Source of the DNA: Variovorax sp. RA8
GTDB lineage: Bacteria; Pseudomonadota; Gammaproteobacteria; Burkholderiales; Burkholderiaceae_C
DNA: 64,000 bases
Direction: 5' to 3'
Assembly (NCBI RefSeq): GCF_901827175.1
Contig: NZ_LR594662.1
Span: forward strand, 3,100,001 to 3,164,000
Position 1 is the stretch's first letter; every line of letters begins with the position of its first letter. The position numbers and the translations under genes were made by a program. Shown one piece after another: positions 27,279 to 34,030 of this stretch. The notes under the pieces were generated by a model. That model had not been told where the DNA came from. It made no database searches and worked only from the letters and a program-made list of their open reading frames with translations.

Positions 27279-28073
27279 TCAGATCAGATTGCGCATCGCC
27301 TGCGCCGTTTCGCGCAGCACCGGGAGCACGCGGGCGACTGCGTCCTCGCTGCTTTCGTGGCCCATCGGCATGGTGATGTTCAGCGCCCCCACCAGCTCCC
27401 CGTGCCGGTCGCGCAGCGGCACCGCGATGCCGCGCGAGTTGAGGTCCAGTTGCTGTTCCGAGAGCGCCCAGCCCTGTGCGCGGATGCGTGCCAGCTCCAG
27501 CTTCATGCGCTCCTTGCTGGCGATGGTGTGCGAGGTGAAGACGGTGAGCGCGTGCGTGGCCAGCCACAGGTTGCGTTCCTCGTCGCTGCGCATCGCGAGC
27601 ATCAGCATGCCCGAGGCCGTGACCTGCGCCGGCACGCGGGCGCCGAGCACGTAGCCGGTGCTCATGCTGCGGTTGGGGCCGTTGCGTGCGATGTAGACCA
27701 CCTCGTCGCCGTCCATCACGCTGAGGTAGGCGATCTCGTGCGTGCCGGCCGCCACGCGCTGCAGGAAGGGCTGCACGATGCGCGGCAGCCGCGCCGATTC
27801 GAGGTACGACTGGCCCAGGCGCAACACCCGCGGCGTCAGCCAGAACAGCTTGCCGTCCCCCGCCACGTAGCCCATGTGCTGCAGCGTGAGCAGGTAGCGC
27901 CGGGCGGCCGTGCGCGTCATGCCGGTGCGCTGGCCGGCCTCGCTCGCCGTCATGCGCGGATGGTTGTCGTCGAAAGCCTCGATGATCGACACGCCGCGCT
28001 CCAGGCCTGCGATCCAGTCGCGCTTGTCGAGTCCGGCAGGGGCGGGGGAGGCGTTGGTGGCGTGGGTGCTCAT
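27279..28073 (-). CDS. IclR-family regulator, PcaR/PobR type
   Basis: The 264-residue protein has an N-terminal winged helix (RGVSIIEAFDDNHPRMTASEAGQRTGMTRTAARRYLLTL, ~residues 25-63) and an effector-binding C-terminal domain (YIARNGPNRSMSTGYVLGARVPA and on). These segments are characteristic of the PcaR/PcaU/PobR branch, which responds to beta-ketoadipate, protocatechuate or 4-hydroxybenzoate. I prefer ATG 28073 over an upstream in-frame ATG at 28160, which would cross the operator region. The gene is divergent from the shikimate/pca operon. The shared promoter region carries two CGATNATCG cores, close to the known PcaR box. Regulation of that operon is therefore strongly implied. Confidence 0.9.
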   Translation of the reverse strand: MSTHATNASPAPAGLDKRDWIAGLERGVSIIEAFDDNHPRMTASEAGQRTGMTRTAARRYLLTLQHMGYVAGDGKLFWLTPRVLRLGQSYLESARLPRIVQPFLQRVAAGTHEIAYLSVMDGDEVVYIARNGPNRSMSTGYVLGARVPAQVTASGMLMLAMRSDEERNLWLATHALTVFTSHTIASKERMKLELARIRAQGWALSEQQLDLNSRGIAVPLRDRHGELVGALNITMPMGHESSEDAVARVLPVLRETAQAMRNLI

Positions 28074-28094
28074 TGGGGATAAACCCTGGGTTCG

Positions 28095-28131
28095 TTCGAT
28101 TATCGATTGCGCGCGGGCGATGATCGCGCCA
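28095..28131. promoter_or_regulatory. paired IclR/PcaR-type operator between iclR and the shikimate/pca operon
   Basis: GTTCGATTATCGATT (28095-28109) matches the published PcaR box GTTCGATAATCGCAC at 11 of 15 bases. A second palindrome, GGCGATGATCGCGCC, lies at 28117-28131. Their centres are 21 bases apart, two turns on one face of the helix. The two genes flanking the site diverge from it. Confidence 0.7.
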
Positions 28132-28234
28132 TTCTGCGGACTTTCCCTTGGACCGCGCAAGCGGGTGCCCTACATTGGCGGCGCTCCCCGGCAATCTGCG
28201 CGATAGCCGAACAACTCCGAGCGAGACAAAGCCC

Positions 28235-29158
28235 ATGTTCCCCTTCATCGCAGGCAGCACCGACCTCTACCTGATCCCCGGCGATCCGGTGACCAACGTG
28301 CGCCTGCCGCGCATGTTCAACGCCGTCTTCGAGCGCTTCGGCATCGACGCGGTGATGGCGCCGGTGCATGTGGCGACACGCGACTTCGCCGTCTTCGTGA
28401 AGGCCGCTTTCCTTGCGAGGAACGTGCGGGGCATGGTGATCGCGCCGCCGCACAAGCCGCTGGCGGTGGACCTGCTCGACGGTGCGGGCCTGTTCGGCCG
28501 GGTGGCCGGCTCGGTCAACGTGGTCAAGCGCATCGCCAACGGCGAGCTCGAAGGCGACCTGTTCGACGGCGAAGGCCTGCTGGGTGCGCTGGACCGCTAC
28601 AACATCCCGTTCCGCGGCAAGCGCGTGCTGATCCTGGGCGCCGGTGTCAGCGCGGCGGCCGTCGGCGTGGCGCTGGCCGAGGGCGGCACGGTCAACGGTG
28701 CCGAGCACATTGCGTTCCACGACATCTCGGCCGGCAAGGCGGCCGGCGTCGCCGCCAAGCTCGATGCCTTCTTCGACGCCACCGCCGTCGCGGTCGACAC
28801 CAGCGACCCGGCCGGCTACGACCTGGTCATCAACGCCACGCCGCTCGGCCTGAAGGAGGGCGATGCCCTGCCGGTCGATGTGGCGCGCATGGACGCGCAC
28901 GCGGCCCTGTTCGACATCCTGCTGCGCAACCAGCCCACGCCGCTGGTGCGCGCGGCCCGCGCGCGCGGGCTCAACGCCCAGCCCGGCTTCGAGATGCTGA
29001 TCCAGCAGATGCCGTACTACCTCGACTTCTTCGGCCACGCGGCCGCGGCGCAAGGCGTGCGCGAGGACGCACACTTCCTGCGCGAGCTGATCTACCCGCA
29101 CGCGATGGCGGCAGAGATCGACTCCCCCTTGCGCTATCGCTCCGACAACGTAGCGTGA
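28235..29158 (+). CDS. shikimate dehydrogenase-like protein (catabolic, first paralogue)
   Basis: The 307-residue protein has the shikimate dehydrogenase substrate-binding fold and a Rossmann NAD(P) domain (RVLILGAGVSAAAVG, ~residues 129-143). The catalytic lysine is in IAPPHKPLA and the aspartate in LFDGEGLL. The two serines of the usual HSKSP loop, which hold the shikimate carboxylate, are replaced (DPVTNVRLP). It is therefore probably not the biosynthetic AroE. In this cluster it could oxidise quinate, shikimate or a related acid to 3-dehydroshikimate. ATG 28235 is the first gene start of the operon, after the paired operator. Confidence 0.82.
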   Translation: MFPFIAGSTDLYLIPGDPVTNVRLPRMFNAVFERFGIDAVMAPVHVATRDFAVFVKAAFLARNVRGMVIAPPHKPLAVDLLDGAGLFGRVAGSVNVVKRIANGELEGDLFDGEGLLGALDRYNIPFRGKRVLILGAGVSAAAVGVALAEGGTVNGAEHIAFHDISAGKAAGVAAKLDAFFDATAVAVDTSDPAGYDLVINATPLGLKEGDALPVDVARMDAHAALFDILLRNQPTPLVRAARARGLNAQPGFEMLIQQMPYYLDFFGHAAAAQGVREDAHFLRELIYPHAMAAEIDSPLRYRSDNVA

Positions 29159-29177
29159 GCACCGCGCGCCCTGCATC

Positions 29178-30032
29178 ATGGCCATCTCGCTCGACCGCTT
29201 CGGCTTCAACACCGTCACCATGGGCGGCGACCTGGGCCACAAGCTGGAATGCATGAAGGCGGCGGGCTTCGCGGGTGTCGAGCTGTGGGCGCGCGACCTG
29301 ATCGCCCACCCGGCCGGGGTCGACAAGGCGGCCCAGCTGGTGAAGGCCAGCGGCCTCAAGGTCACGGACTTCCAGCCGCTTCGCGATTTCGAATGCGCGC
29401 CCGACGCCATGCGCCCGCACCGGCTCGAAATGGCGCGCGAGCAGTTGCGCCAGATGGCGCTGGTCGGCACCGATCTGTTGCTGGTGTGCTCCACCACCTC
29501 GCCGTTGGCGATCGACGACCCCGAGCGCGCGGCAGAGGACCTGCGCACGCTCGCAACGCTGGCGACGCCGCTGGGCATCCGCATCTGCTACGAGGCGTTG
29601 TCCTGGGGCCGGCATGTGAACCGCTGGTACCAGGCGTGGGACATCGTGCGGCGCTGCAACCGCCAGAACGTGGGCCTGAACCTCGACAGCTTCCACATGT
29701 CGGTGCACGGCGACGACACGCCCGAGACCCTGGCGCAGCTGGCCGAGGTGCCGGTGGAGAAGATCTTCCTGGTGCAGCTGGCCGATTACTTCTTCGAGTA
29801 CAGCGATCGGCAGGCCGACATGATCGAGCTGGCGCGCCACCAGCGCCTGTTCCCGGGCGAAGGCCTGCACGACGTGCGCGACCTGGTGCAGCTGCTCGAG
29901 CAGAAGGGCTATCGCGGCCACTACACCTTCGAAGTGTTCAACGACGACTACGTGAACTCCGATCCGATGGTGGTCGGCCAGCGCGGCATGAAGAGCGCGC
30001 GCTGGATCAGCGAGTCCGTCATCGGCGCGTAG
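29178..30032 (+). CDS. sugar phosphate isomerase/epimerase-type TIM barrel, probable 3-dehydroshikimate dehydratase
   Basis: The 284-residue protein is an AP-endonuclease-2-like TIM barrel. CYEALSWGRHVNRWYQAWDIV, LNLDSFHMSVHG and YTFEVFNDDY give the metal-binding glutamates, aspartate and histidines. The EAL(A/S)WGRH segment is typical of QuiC/AsbF 3-dehydroshikimate dehydratases, which convert 3-dehydroshikimate to protocatechuate. The position between two shikimate-dehydrogenase paralogues and upstream of pcaBCD fits that step exactly. Function is inferred from family and context. Confidence 0.83.
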   Translation: MAISLDRFGFNTVTMGGDLGHKLECMKAAGFAGVELWARDLIAHPAGVDKAAQLVKASGLKVTDFQPLRDFECAPDAMRPHRLEMAREQLRQMALVGTDLLLVCSTTSPLAIDDPERAAEDLRTLATLATPLGIRICYEALSWGRHVNRWYQAWDIVRRCNRQNVGLNLDSFHMSVHGDDTPETLAQLAEVPVEKIFLVQLADYFFEYSDRQADMIELARHQRLFPGEGLHDVRDLVQLLEQKGYRGHYTFEVFNDDYVNSDPMVVGQRGMKSARWISESVIGA

Positions 30033-30104
30033 CAAACAGCACGAGCAACATGGTGTTCGCCTTCTTCCAGGCCCGAAGACGTGCGCTTCAGCGCTTCAGG
30101 AAAC

Positions 30105-30944
30105 ATGATGACCATCTCCGGCAAGACCACCCTCATCGCGCACCTCGGCTATCCGACCGAGAGCTTCAAGGCGCCGATGATCTACAACCCCTGGTTCGAG
30201 GCGAGCGGCATCGATGCGCTCGTCGTGCCCATGGGCGTGAAGGCCGAGGACTACCAGGCCTTCTTTCCCTTGCTGTTCCGCATGAGCAACATCCGAGGCG
30301 CGCTGGTGACCATGCCGCACAAGGTCACCACCATGGCGCTGGTCGACGCGCTCACGCCGGCGGCGAAGATCGCGGGTGCCTGCAACGCGGTGCGCAAGGA
30401 CGCGGACGGCCGGCTGGTCGGCGACCAGTTCGACGGTGCCGGCTTCGTGCGCGGCGTACAGCGCAAGGGCTGCAGGCTTGAGGGCGCGCGTGCGCTGGTC
30501 TCGGGCAGCGGCGGCGTGGGCTCGGCCATCGCCGCCTCGCTGGCCGCGGCCGGCGTGGCAGAGCTCACGCTCTTCGACACGCGGGCCGAATCGGCCCAGG
30601 CGCTCGGCGAGCGGCTGAGGGCCCACTACCCCACGCTGCGCGTGGCCACCGGCTCCAGGGACCCGGCCGGACAGGACCTGGTGGTCAATGCCACCCCGCT
30701 GGGCATGAAGGCGGGCGATCCGTTACCCTTCGACGTCGACCGCATCTCGCCTTCGACCTTCGTCGGCGAGGTCGTGATGAAATCCGAGTACACGCCGCTC
30801 CTGCGTGCCGCCCGCGACAAGGGCTGCGCGGTGCAGGTCGGCACCGACATGCTGTTCGAAATGATCCCCGCCTACCTCGAGTTCTTCGGCTACGGCACCG
30901 CCACGCCCGATGAGCTGCGAGCGACTGCGCGGGTAGCGTATTGA
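30105..30944 (+). CDS. shikimate dehydrogenase-like protein (catabolic, second paralogue)
   Basis: The 279-residue protein has the shikimate dehydrogenase substrate domain and a Rossmann domain (RALVSGSGGVGSAIAASLAAAG). The catalytic lysine is in VTMPHKVTT and the aspartate in DQFDGAGF. The substrate-carboxylate loop reads PTESFKAP rather than the common HSKSP, so its substrate may differ from that of AroE and from the first paralogue. AGGAAAC precedes the ATG pair at 30105/30108; I use the first. It lies between the dehydratase and pcaB in the same operon. Confidence 0.82.
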   Translation: MMTISGKTTLIAHLGYPTESFKAPMIYNPWFEASGIDALVVPMGVKAEDYQAFFPLLFRMSNIRGALVTMPHKVTTMALVDALTPAAKIAGACNAVRKDADGRLVGDQFDGAGFVRGVQRKGCRLEGARALVSGSGGVGSAIAASLAAAGVAELTLFDTRAESAQALGERLRAHYPTLRVATGSRDPAGQDLVVNATPLGMKAGDPLPFDVDRISPSTFVGEVVMKSEYTPLLRAARDKGCAVQVGTDMLFEMIPAYLEFFGYGTATPDELRATARVAY

Positions 30945-30974
30945 AAATGAAGCTCACACCCAGGCTTGCCCACC

Positions 30975-32186
30975 ATGAGTATTTTTGAGGGCTTCCTCTC
31001 CACTTCCGAAACCCTGGCCGCCTTCAGCGACCACGCCTTCGTCGCCGCCATGCTGCGCTTCGAGGCCGCGCTGGCGCATGCGCAGGCGGCCGAGGGCCTG
31101 ATTCCCGATTCCGCCGCGCGCTCCATCGTCGGCAGCTGCAAGGTCGAGCTTTTCGACGTTGCCAAGATCGTGCGCGAGAGCGGGCGCGCCGGCAGCGTGG
31201 CAATCCCGCTGGTCAAGAGCCTCAAGGAGTCGGTCGGCCTCTTCAATTCCGAGGCCGTGCCCTTCGTGCATTTCGGCAGTACCAGCCAGGACGTGATCGA
31301 CAGCGCGATGGCCCTGGTCACGCGCGAGGCCGTGGCGCTGGTCGAAGCCGACCTGCGCAAGGCCGCGCAGGCATTGCTGGCGCATGCGAAGCAGCACGCC
31401 GCCACGCCGATCCTCGCGCGCACCTTGATGCAGCCGGCCTCGGTGACCAGCTTCGGCCTCAAGTGCGCGGGCTGGGCCGCGCCGCTGGTGCGCAGCCATG
31501 CGCGGCTGGCCGAGGCGGCGCGCCGCGCGCTGAACGTCCAGCTCGGCGGCGCGGTGGGGACGCTCGCGCAGATGAAAGGGCAGGGGCCGGCGGTGCGCCG
31601 CCGCATGGCACAGGAACTGGGCCTGGGCGATCCTGGCCAGACCTGGCACACGCAGCGCGACGAATGGGTGGCGCTCGGCTGCGAGCTGGGCCTGATGGTC
31701 GGCAGCCTCGGCAAGATCGCCAAGGACATCGCCCTCATGGGCCAGTACGAAGTCGGTGAAGTGGCCGAGCCCAGCGAGCCCGGCCGGGGCGGTTCCTCCG
31801 CCATGCCGCATAAGCGCAATCCCGTGGCGTCGATGGTGGCATTGGCGGCCGCGCATCGCGCACCGCAGCGCGTGGCCGCGCTGCTGGCCGCCATGCCGCA
31901 GGAGCACGAGCGTGCACTGGGTGCGTGGCAGGCCGAGCTGGGCGAATGGCCGCAACTGCTGATGTGCGCCCACGGCAGCGTGCGCGCGCTGGCCGGGGCC
32001 TTGCCCGGCCTGCAGATCGATGCCGCGCGCATGCGTGGCAACATCGAGCGCCTGCGCGCCGAGCTGCCGAGCGAGGCCGCGGACGAATGGTTCGACCCGG
32101 CCATGGCCGGCGCGGCCTCCACCATCGCGCTGGCGCAGGTCCAGGACCTGCAGGACCAGCTCAACGAACGGAACACGCAACGATGA
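30975..32186 (+). CDS. pcaB: 3-carboxy-cis,cis-muconate cycloisomerase
   Basis: PcaB cyclises 3-carboxymuconate to 4-carboxymuconolactone in the protocatechuate branch of the beta-ketoadipate pathway. The 403-residue protein belongs to the fumarase/aspartase superfamily. HFGSTSQDVIDSA, the segment following TWHTQRDEW, and the signature GRGGSSAMPHKRNPV with the mobile catalytic loop are all present. Length is slightly below the usual ~450, as in other betaproteobacterial PcaB. The stop overlaps pcaC (ATGA). ATG 30975 is preferred. Confidence 0.93.
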   Translation: MSIFEGFLSTSETLAAFSDHAFVAAMLRFEAALAHAQAAEGLIPDSAARSIVGSCKVELFDVAKIVRESGRAGSVAIPLVKSLKESVGLFNSEAVPFVHFGSTSQDVIDSAMALVTREAVALVEADLRKAAQALLAHAKQHAATPILARTLMQPASVTSFGLKCAGWAAPLVRSHARLAEAARRALNVQLGGAVGTLAQMKGQGPAVRRRMAQELGLGDPGQTWHTQRDEWVALGCELGLMVGSLGKIAKDIALMGQYEVGEVAEPSEPGRGGSSAMPHKRNPVASMVALAAAHRAPQRVAALLAAMPQEHERALGAWQAELGEWPQLLMCAHGSVRALAGALPGLQIDAARMRGNIERLRAELPSEAADEWFDPAMAGAASTIALAQVQDLQDQLNERNTQR

Positions 32187-32617
32187 CCGCATCCTCCCCG
32201 CCTGCCGGCGACTACGAAGCCGGCCTTCTCAACCGCCGCCGCATCCTCGGCGATGCGTGGGTCGACAAGTCCCTGGCCAACCGCAACGCCTTCAACAGCG
32301 AGTTCCAGGAGCTGATCACGCGCCACGCCTGGAACGACATCTGGGGCCGCCCGGCCCTGGGCGACAAGACGCGTCGCTTCATGGTCCTGTCGATGATGCT
32401 GGGCATCCACGCCTACGAAGAGTTCGCGATGCACATGCGCGCGGCGCTCGACGGCCCGCCCGAGTCGCGGCTGACGCCCGAGGACATCAAGGAAGTGATC
32501 ATGATGGCCGCCATCTACTGCGGCGTCCCTGTGGCCAACCATGCCTTCGGCATCGCCACCGCGATCCTGCGCGAGAAGGGGCTGCTCGAAGAACGCACGA
32601 AGGAAGACAAGGCATGA
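32183..32617 (+). CDS. pcaC: 4-carboxymuconolactone decarboxylase
   Basis: PcaC removes the carboxyl group from 4-carboxymuconolactone to give the enol-lactone. The 144-residue protein matches the family from RRRILGDAWVDKSLANRNAFNSEFQ through WNDIWGRPALGDKTRR. The AhpD-like helical core follows (LGIHAYEEFAMHMRAAL, EVIMMAAIYCGVPVANHAF). It overlaps pcaB at its start and the dispersed leader element at its stop (ATGA), so pcaB, pcaC and pcaD should be translated together. Confidence 0.94.
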   Translation: MTASSPPAGDYEAGLLNRRRILGDAWVDKSLANRNAFNSEFQELITRHAWNDIWGRPALGDKTRRFMVLSMMLGIHAYEEFAMHMRAALDGPPESRLTPEDIKEVIMMAAIYCGVPVANHAFGIATAILREKGLLEERTKEDKA

Positions 32618-32679
32618 GCCGCACGGCCGCTCCGAAGGCGAATAGCACCGAAGCCGCAGGCGAAGGTACTCCAATGACC
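32614..32679 (+). repeat. dispersed ~66-bp leader element, copy 1 (pcaC/pcaD junction)
   Basis: The element begins exactly at the ATGA overlap with the pcaC stop and runs open to an internal ATG at 32674. It encodes MSRTAAPKANST followed by a glycine/glutamate-rich spacer. It matches the copy at 54901-54966 at 59 of 66 bases, with the first 37 identical, although the neighbouring genes are unrelated. GGCGAAGGT near its end can serve as a ribosome binding site. Confidence 0.85.
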
Positions 32680-33438
32680 CGACTGAACGTGCTGCGCGAG
32701 GGCGAGGGGCCCATCGTCGTGCTGAGCCACGCCCTCGGCTGCGACCTGCACATGTGGGACGGCGTGGCCGAGGTGCTGGCGCGCGCCCACACGGTGTTGC
32801 GCTATGACCATCGCAACCATGGCGCCTCCGAGGTGGTGCCGGGTCCGGTCACGATCCAGGCGCTGGCCGACGATGCGGCCGCGCTGATCGCGCGCGAGGC
32901 CGCAGGCGAGCCGGTGCATTTCGTCGGCCTCTCGATGGGCGGCATGACGGCCCAGGCGCTGGCGCTCTCGCACCCGCAGCTGCTGCGCAGCGTGGTGATC
33001 GCGAATTCCTCGGCCTACTACCCCGATCGCGCCCCCTGGCGCACGCGCGTCGAGACGGTGCAGGCACAGGGCGTGCAGGCGATCGCGCCGGGCGCCGTGG
33101 CGCGCTGGCTCACGCCCGCCTTTGCGACCACGTCAGAGGGCGCGGAAGCCGCGCGCCGGCTCCACGCCACGCTGGTTGCCACCGACGCGGCCGGCTATAT
33201 CGCCAGCTGCGAGGCGGTGGCGGCCATCGACTTCCGCGAGAGCAACCGCGGCATCCGGACGCCTTCGCTGGTGATTGCCGGCGACCGGGACGAGGCCACA
33301 CCGCCCTCGATGTCCGAGGCCATCGCGGAGGCGATTCCCGGCGCGAAGCTGGCCCGCATCGATGCCGCGCACCTCAGTGCTGTGGAGCGGCCGGTGGAGT
33401 TTGCGCAGCTGCTGATCGATTTCTGGCGCAGCCTCTGA
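32674..33438 (+). CDS. pcaD: 3-oxoadipate enol-lactonase
   Basis: PcaD hydrolyses the enol-lactone to 3-oxoadipate. From ATG 32674 the product has 254 residues. It is an alpha/beta hydrolase with the oxyanion segment VVLSHALGCDLHMW, the nucleophile elbow GLSMGGMTA (~residues 89-97), the acid in IAGDRDEATPP, and the histidine in DAAHLSAVERP. An in-frame ATG at 32614 would add the 20 residues of the dispersed leader element. I take 32674 because the family starts near there and GGCGAAGGT lies before it. No C-terminal PcaC fusion is present; PcaC is separate upstream. Confidence 0.92.
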   Translation: MTRLNVLREGEGPIVVLSHALGCDLHMWDGVAEVLARAHTVLRYDHRNHGASEVVPGPVTIQALADDAAALIAREAAGEPVHFVGLSMGGMTAQALALSHPQLLRSVVIANSSAYYPDRAPWRTRVETVQAQGVQAIAPGAVARWLTPAFATTSEGAEAARRLHATLVATDAAGYIASCEAVAAIDFRESNRGIRTPSLVIAGDRDEATPPSMSEAIAEAIPGAKLARIDAAHLSAVERPVEFAQLLIDFWRSL

Positions 33439-33458
33439 CGGGCTGAAGGCGCACAGGG

Positions 33459-33479
33459 AACGCGAGCGCTTCTCGCGTT
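33459..33479 (+). repeat. hairpin downstream of pcaD
   Basis: AACGCGAG-CGCTT-CTCGCGTT is a perfect eight-pair stem-loop 20 bases after the pcaD stop, with no T-tract. It may end the pca transcript or protect its 3' end. Confidence 0.55.
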
Positions 33480-33542
33480 ACTCAGGCAGGAGTACCTCAT
33501 TGCAAAGGGGGTATTCATCGTTCCACTGCCGGAGTCACGCTT

Positions 33543-34019
33543 GTGAGCTTTCATTTCGATCCCCAATACATCAGCCAGCGCCTCGGCGAGATCGGACCCG
33601 AGACCGAGAACCTCTCGGTCATCGTCCAGGATGACGACTCCACCTGGACGCTCGCCTTCGAGAACGAAGTCACCGTTCTCGTGCTCGTCGAATGGGCCGA
33701 CGAGCCTGCGCGCCTGGTCCTGAGCGCCGACATCGGCACACCGCCGGAGGGCCGCGCGGCCCAGGTCCACAAGACCGCTCTCTCCTACAACACGCTGTGG
33801 CGCGACACCGGCGGCGCTCGCATCGGCATGGGGGGTGAGGAAGGGGATCTGCTCCTCGTGCGCGAGTTGGACCCGGAGAGCGTGCAGGGCGGCGAACTCG
33901 CGGGCGTCCTTGAACAATTTGCTGCGGTCGCGCAGTGGTGGGAAGGCTACGTCACCAGCGAAGAGATCGCCATTCCCGCATCCGCCCCTGCCATGGCGCA
34001 GATGGCAGCTCGGATCTAA
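33543..34019 (+). CDS. CesT/Tir-like type III secretion chaperone
   Basis: The 158-residue acidic protein fits the small dimeric class I secretion chaperone pattern. An N-terminal helix is followed by beta strands (STWTLAFENEVTVLVLVEW, RLVLSADIGTPP). Then come a helix with ALSYNTLWRDTGGARIGMGGEEGDLLLVREL and a C-terminal helix ending AAVAQWWEGYV. Such chaperones bind the N-terminal part of one effector and deliver it to the secretion ATPase. The gene stands directly before a long effector-like gene, 11 bases away with AAGGAG in the gap, which is the usual arrangement. No secretion apparatus genes are in the window. The family call rests on pattern, not a search. Confidence 0.75.
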   Translation: MSFHFDPQYISQRLGEIGPETENLSVIVQDDDSTWTLAFENEVTVLVLVEWADEPARLVLSADIGTPPEGRAAQVHKTALSYNTLWRDTGGARIGMGGEEGDLLLVRELDPESVQGGELAGVLEQFAAVAQWWEGYVTSEEIAIPASAPAMAQMAARI

Positions 34020-34030
34020 GGAGAAGAACG

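Noticed and set aside
27980..27988. Another CGATGATCG inside the IclR coding region
   Set aside because: It lacks the wider palindrome, lies within codons, and about one such match is expected by chance in this length.
33457..33484. HrpL-type promoter (GGAAC ... ACTCA) upstream of the chaperone gene
   Set aside because: GGAACG-N15-TTACTCA only partly fits GGAACC-N16-CCACNNA, and the bases are better explained by the perfect hairpin after pcaD. No TTCG-N16-TTCG box was found either.
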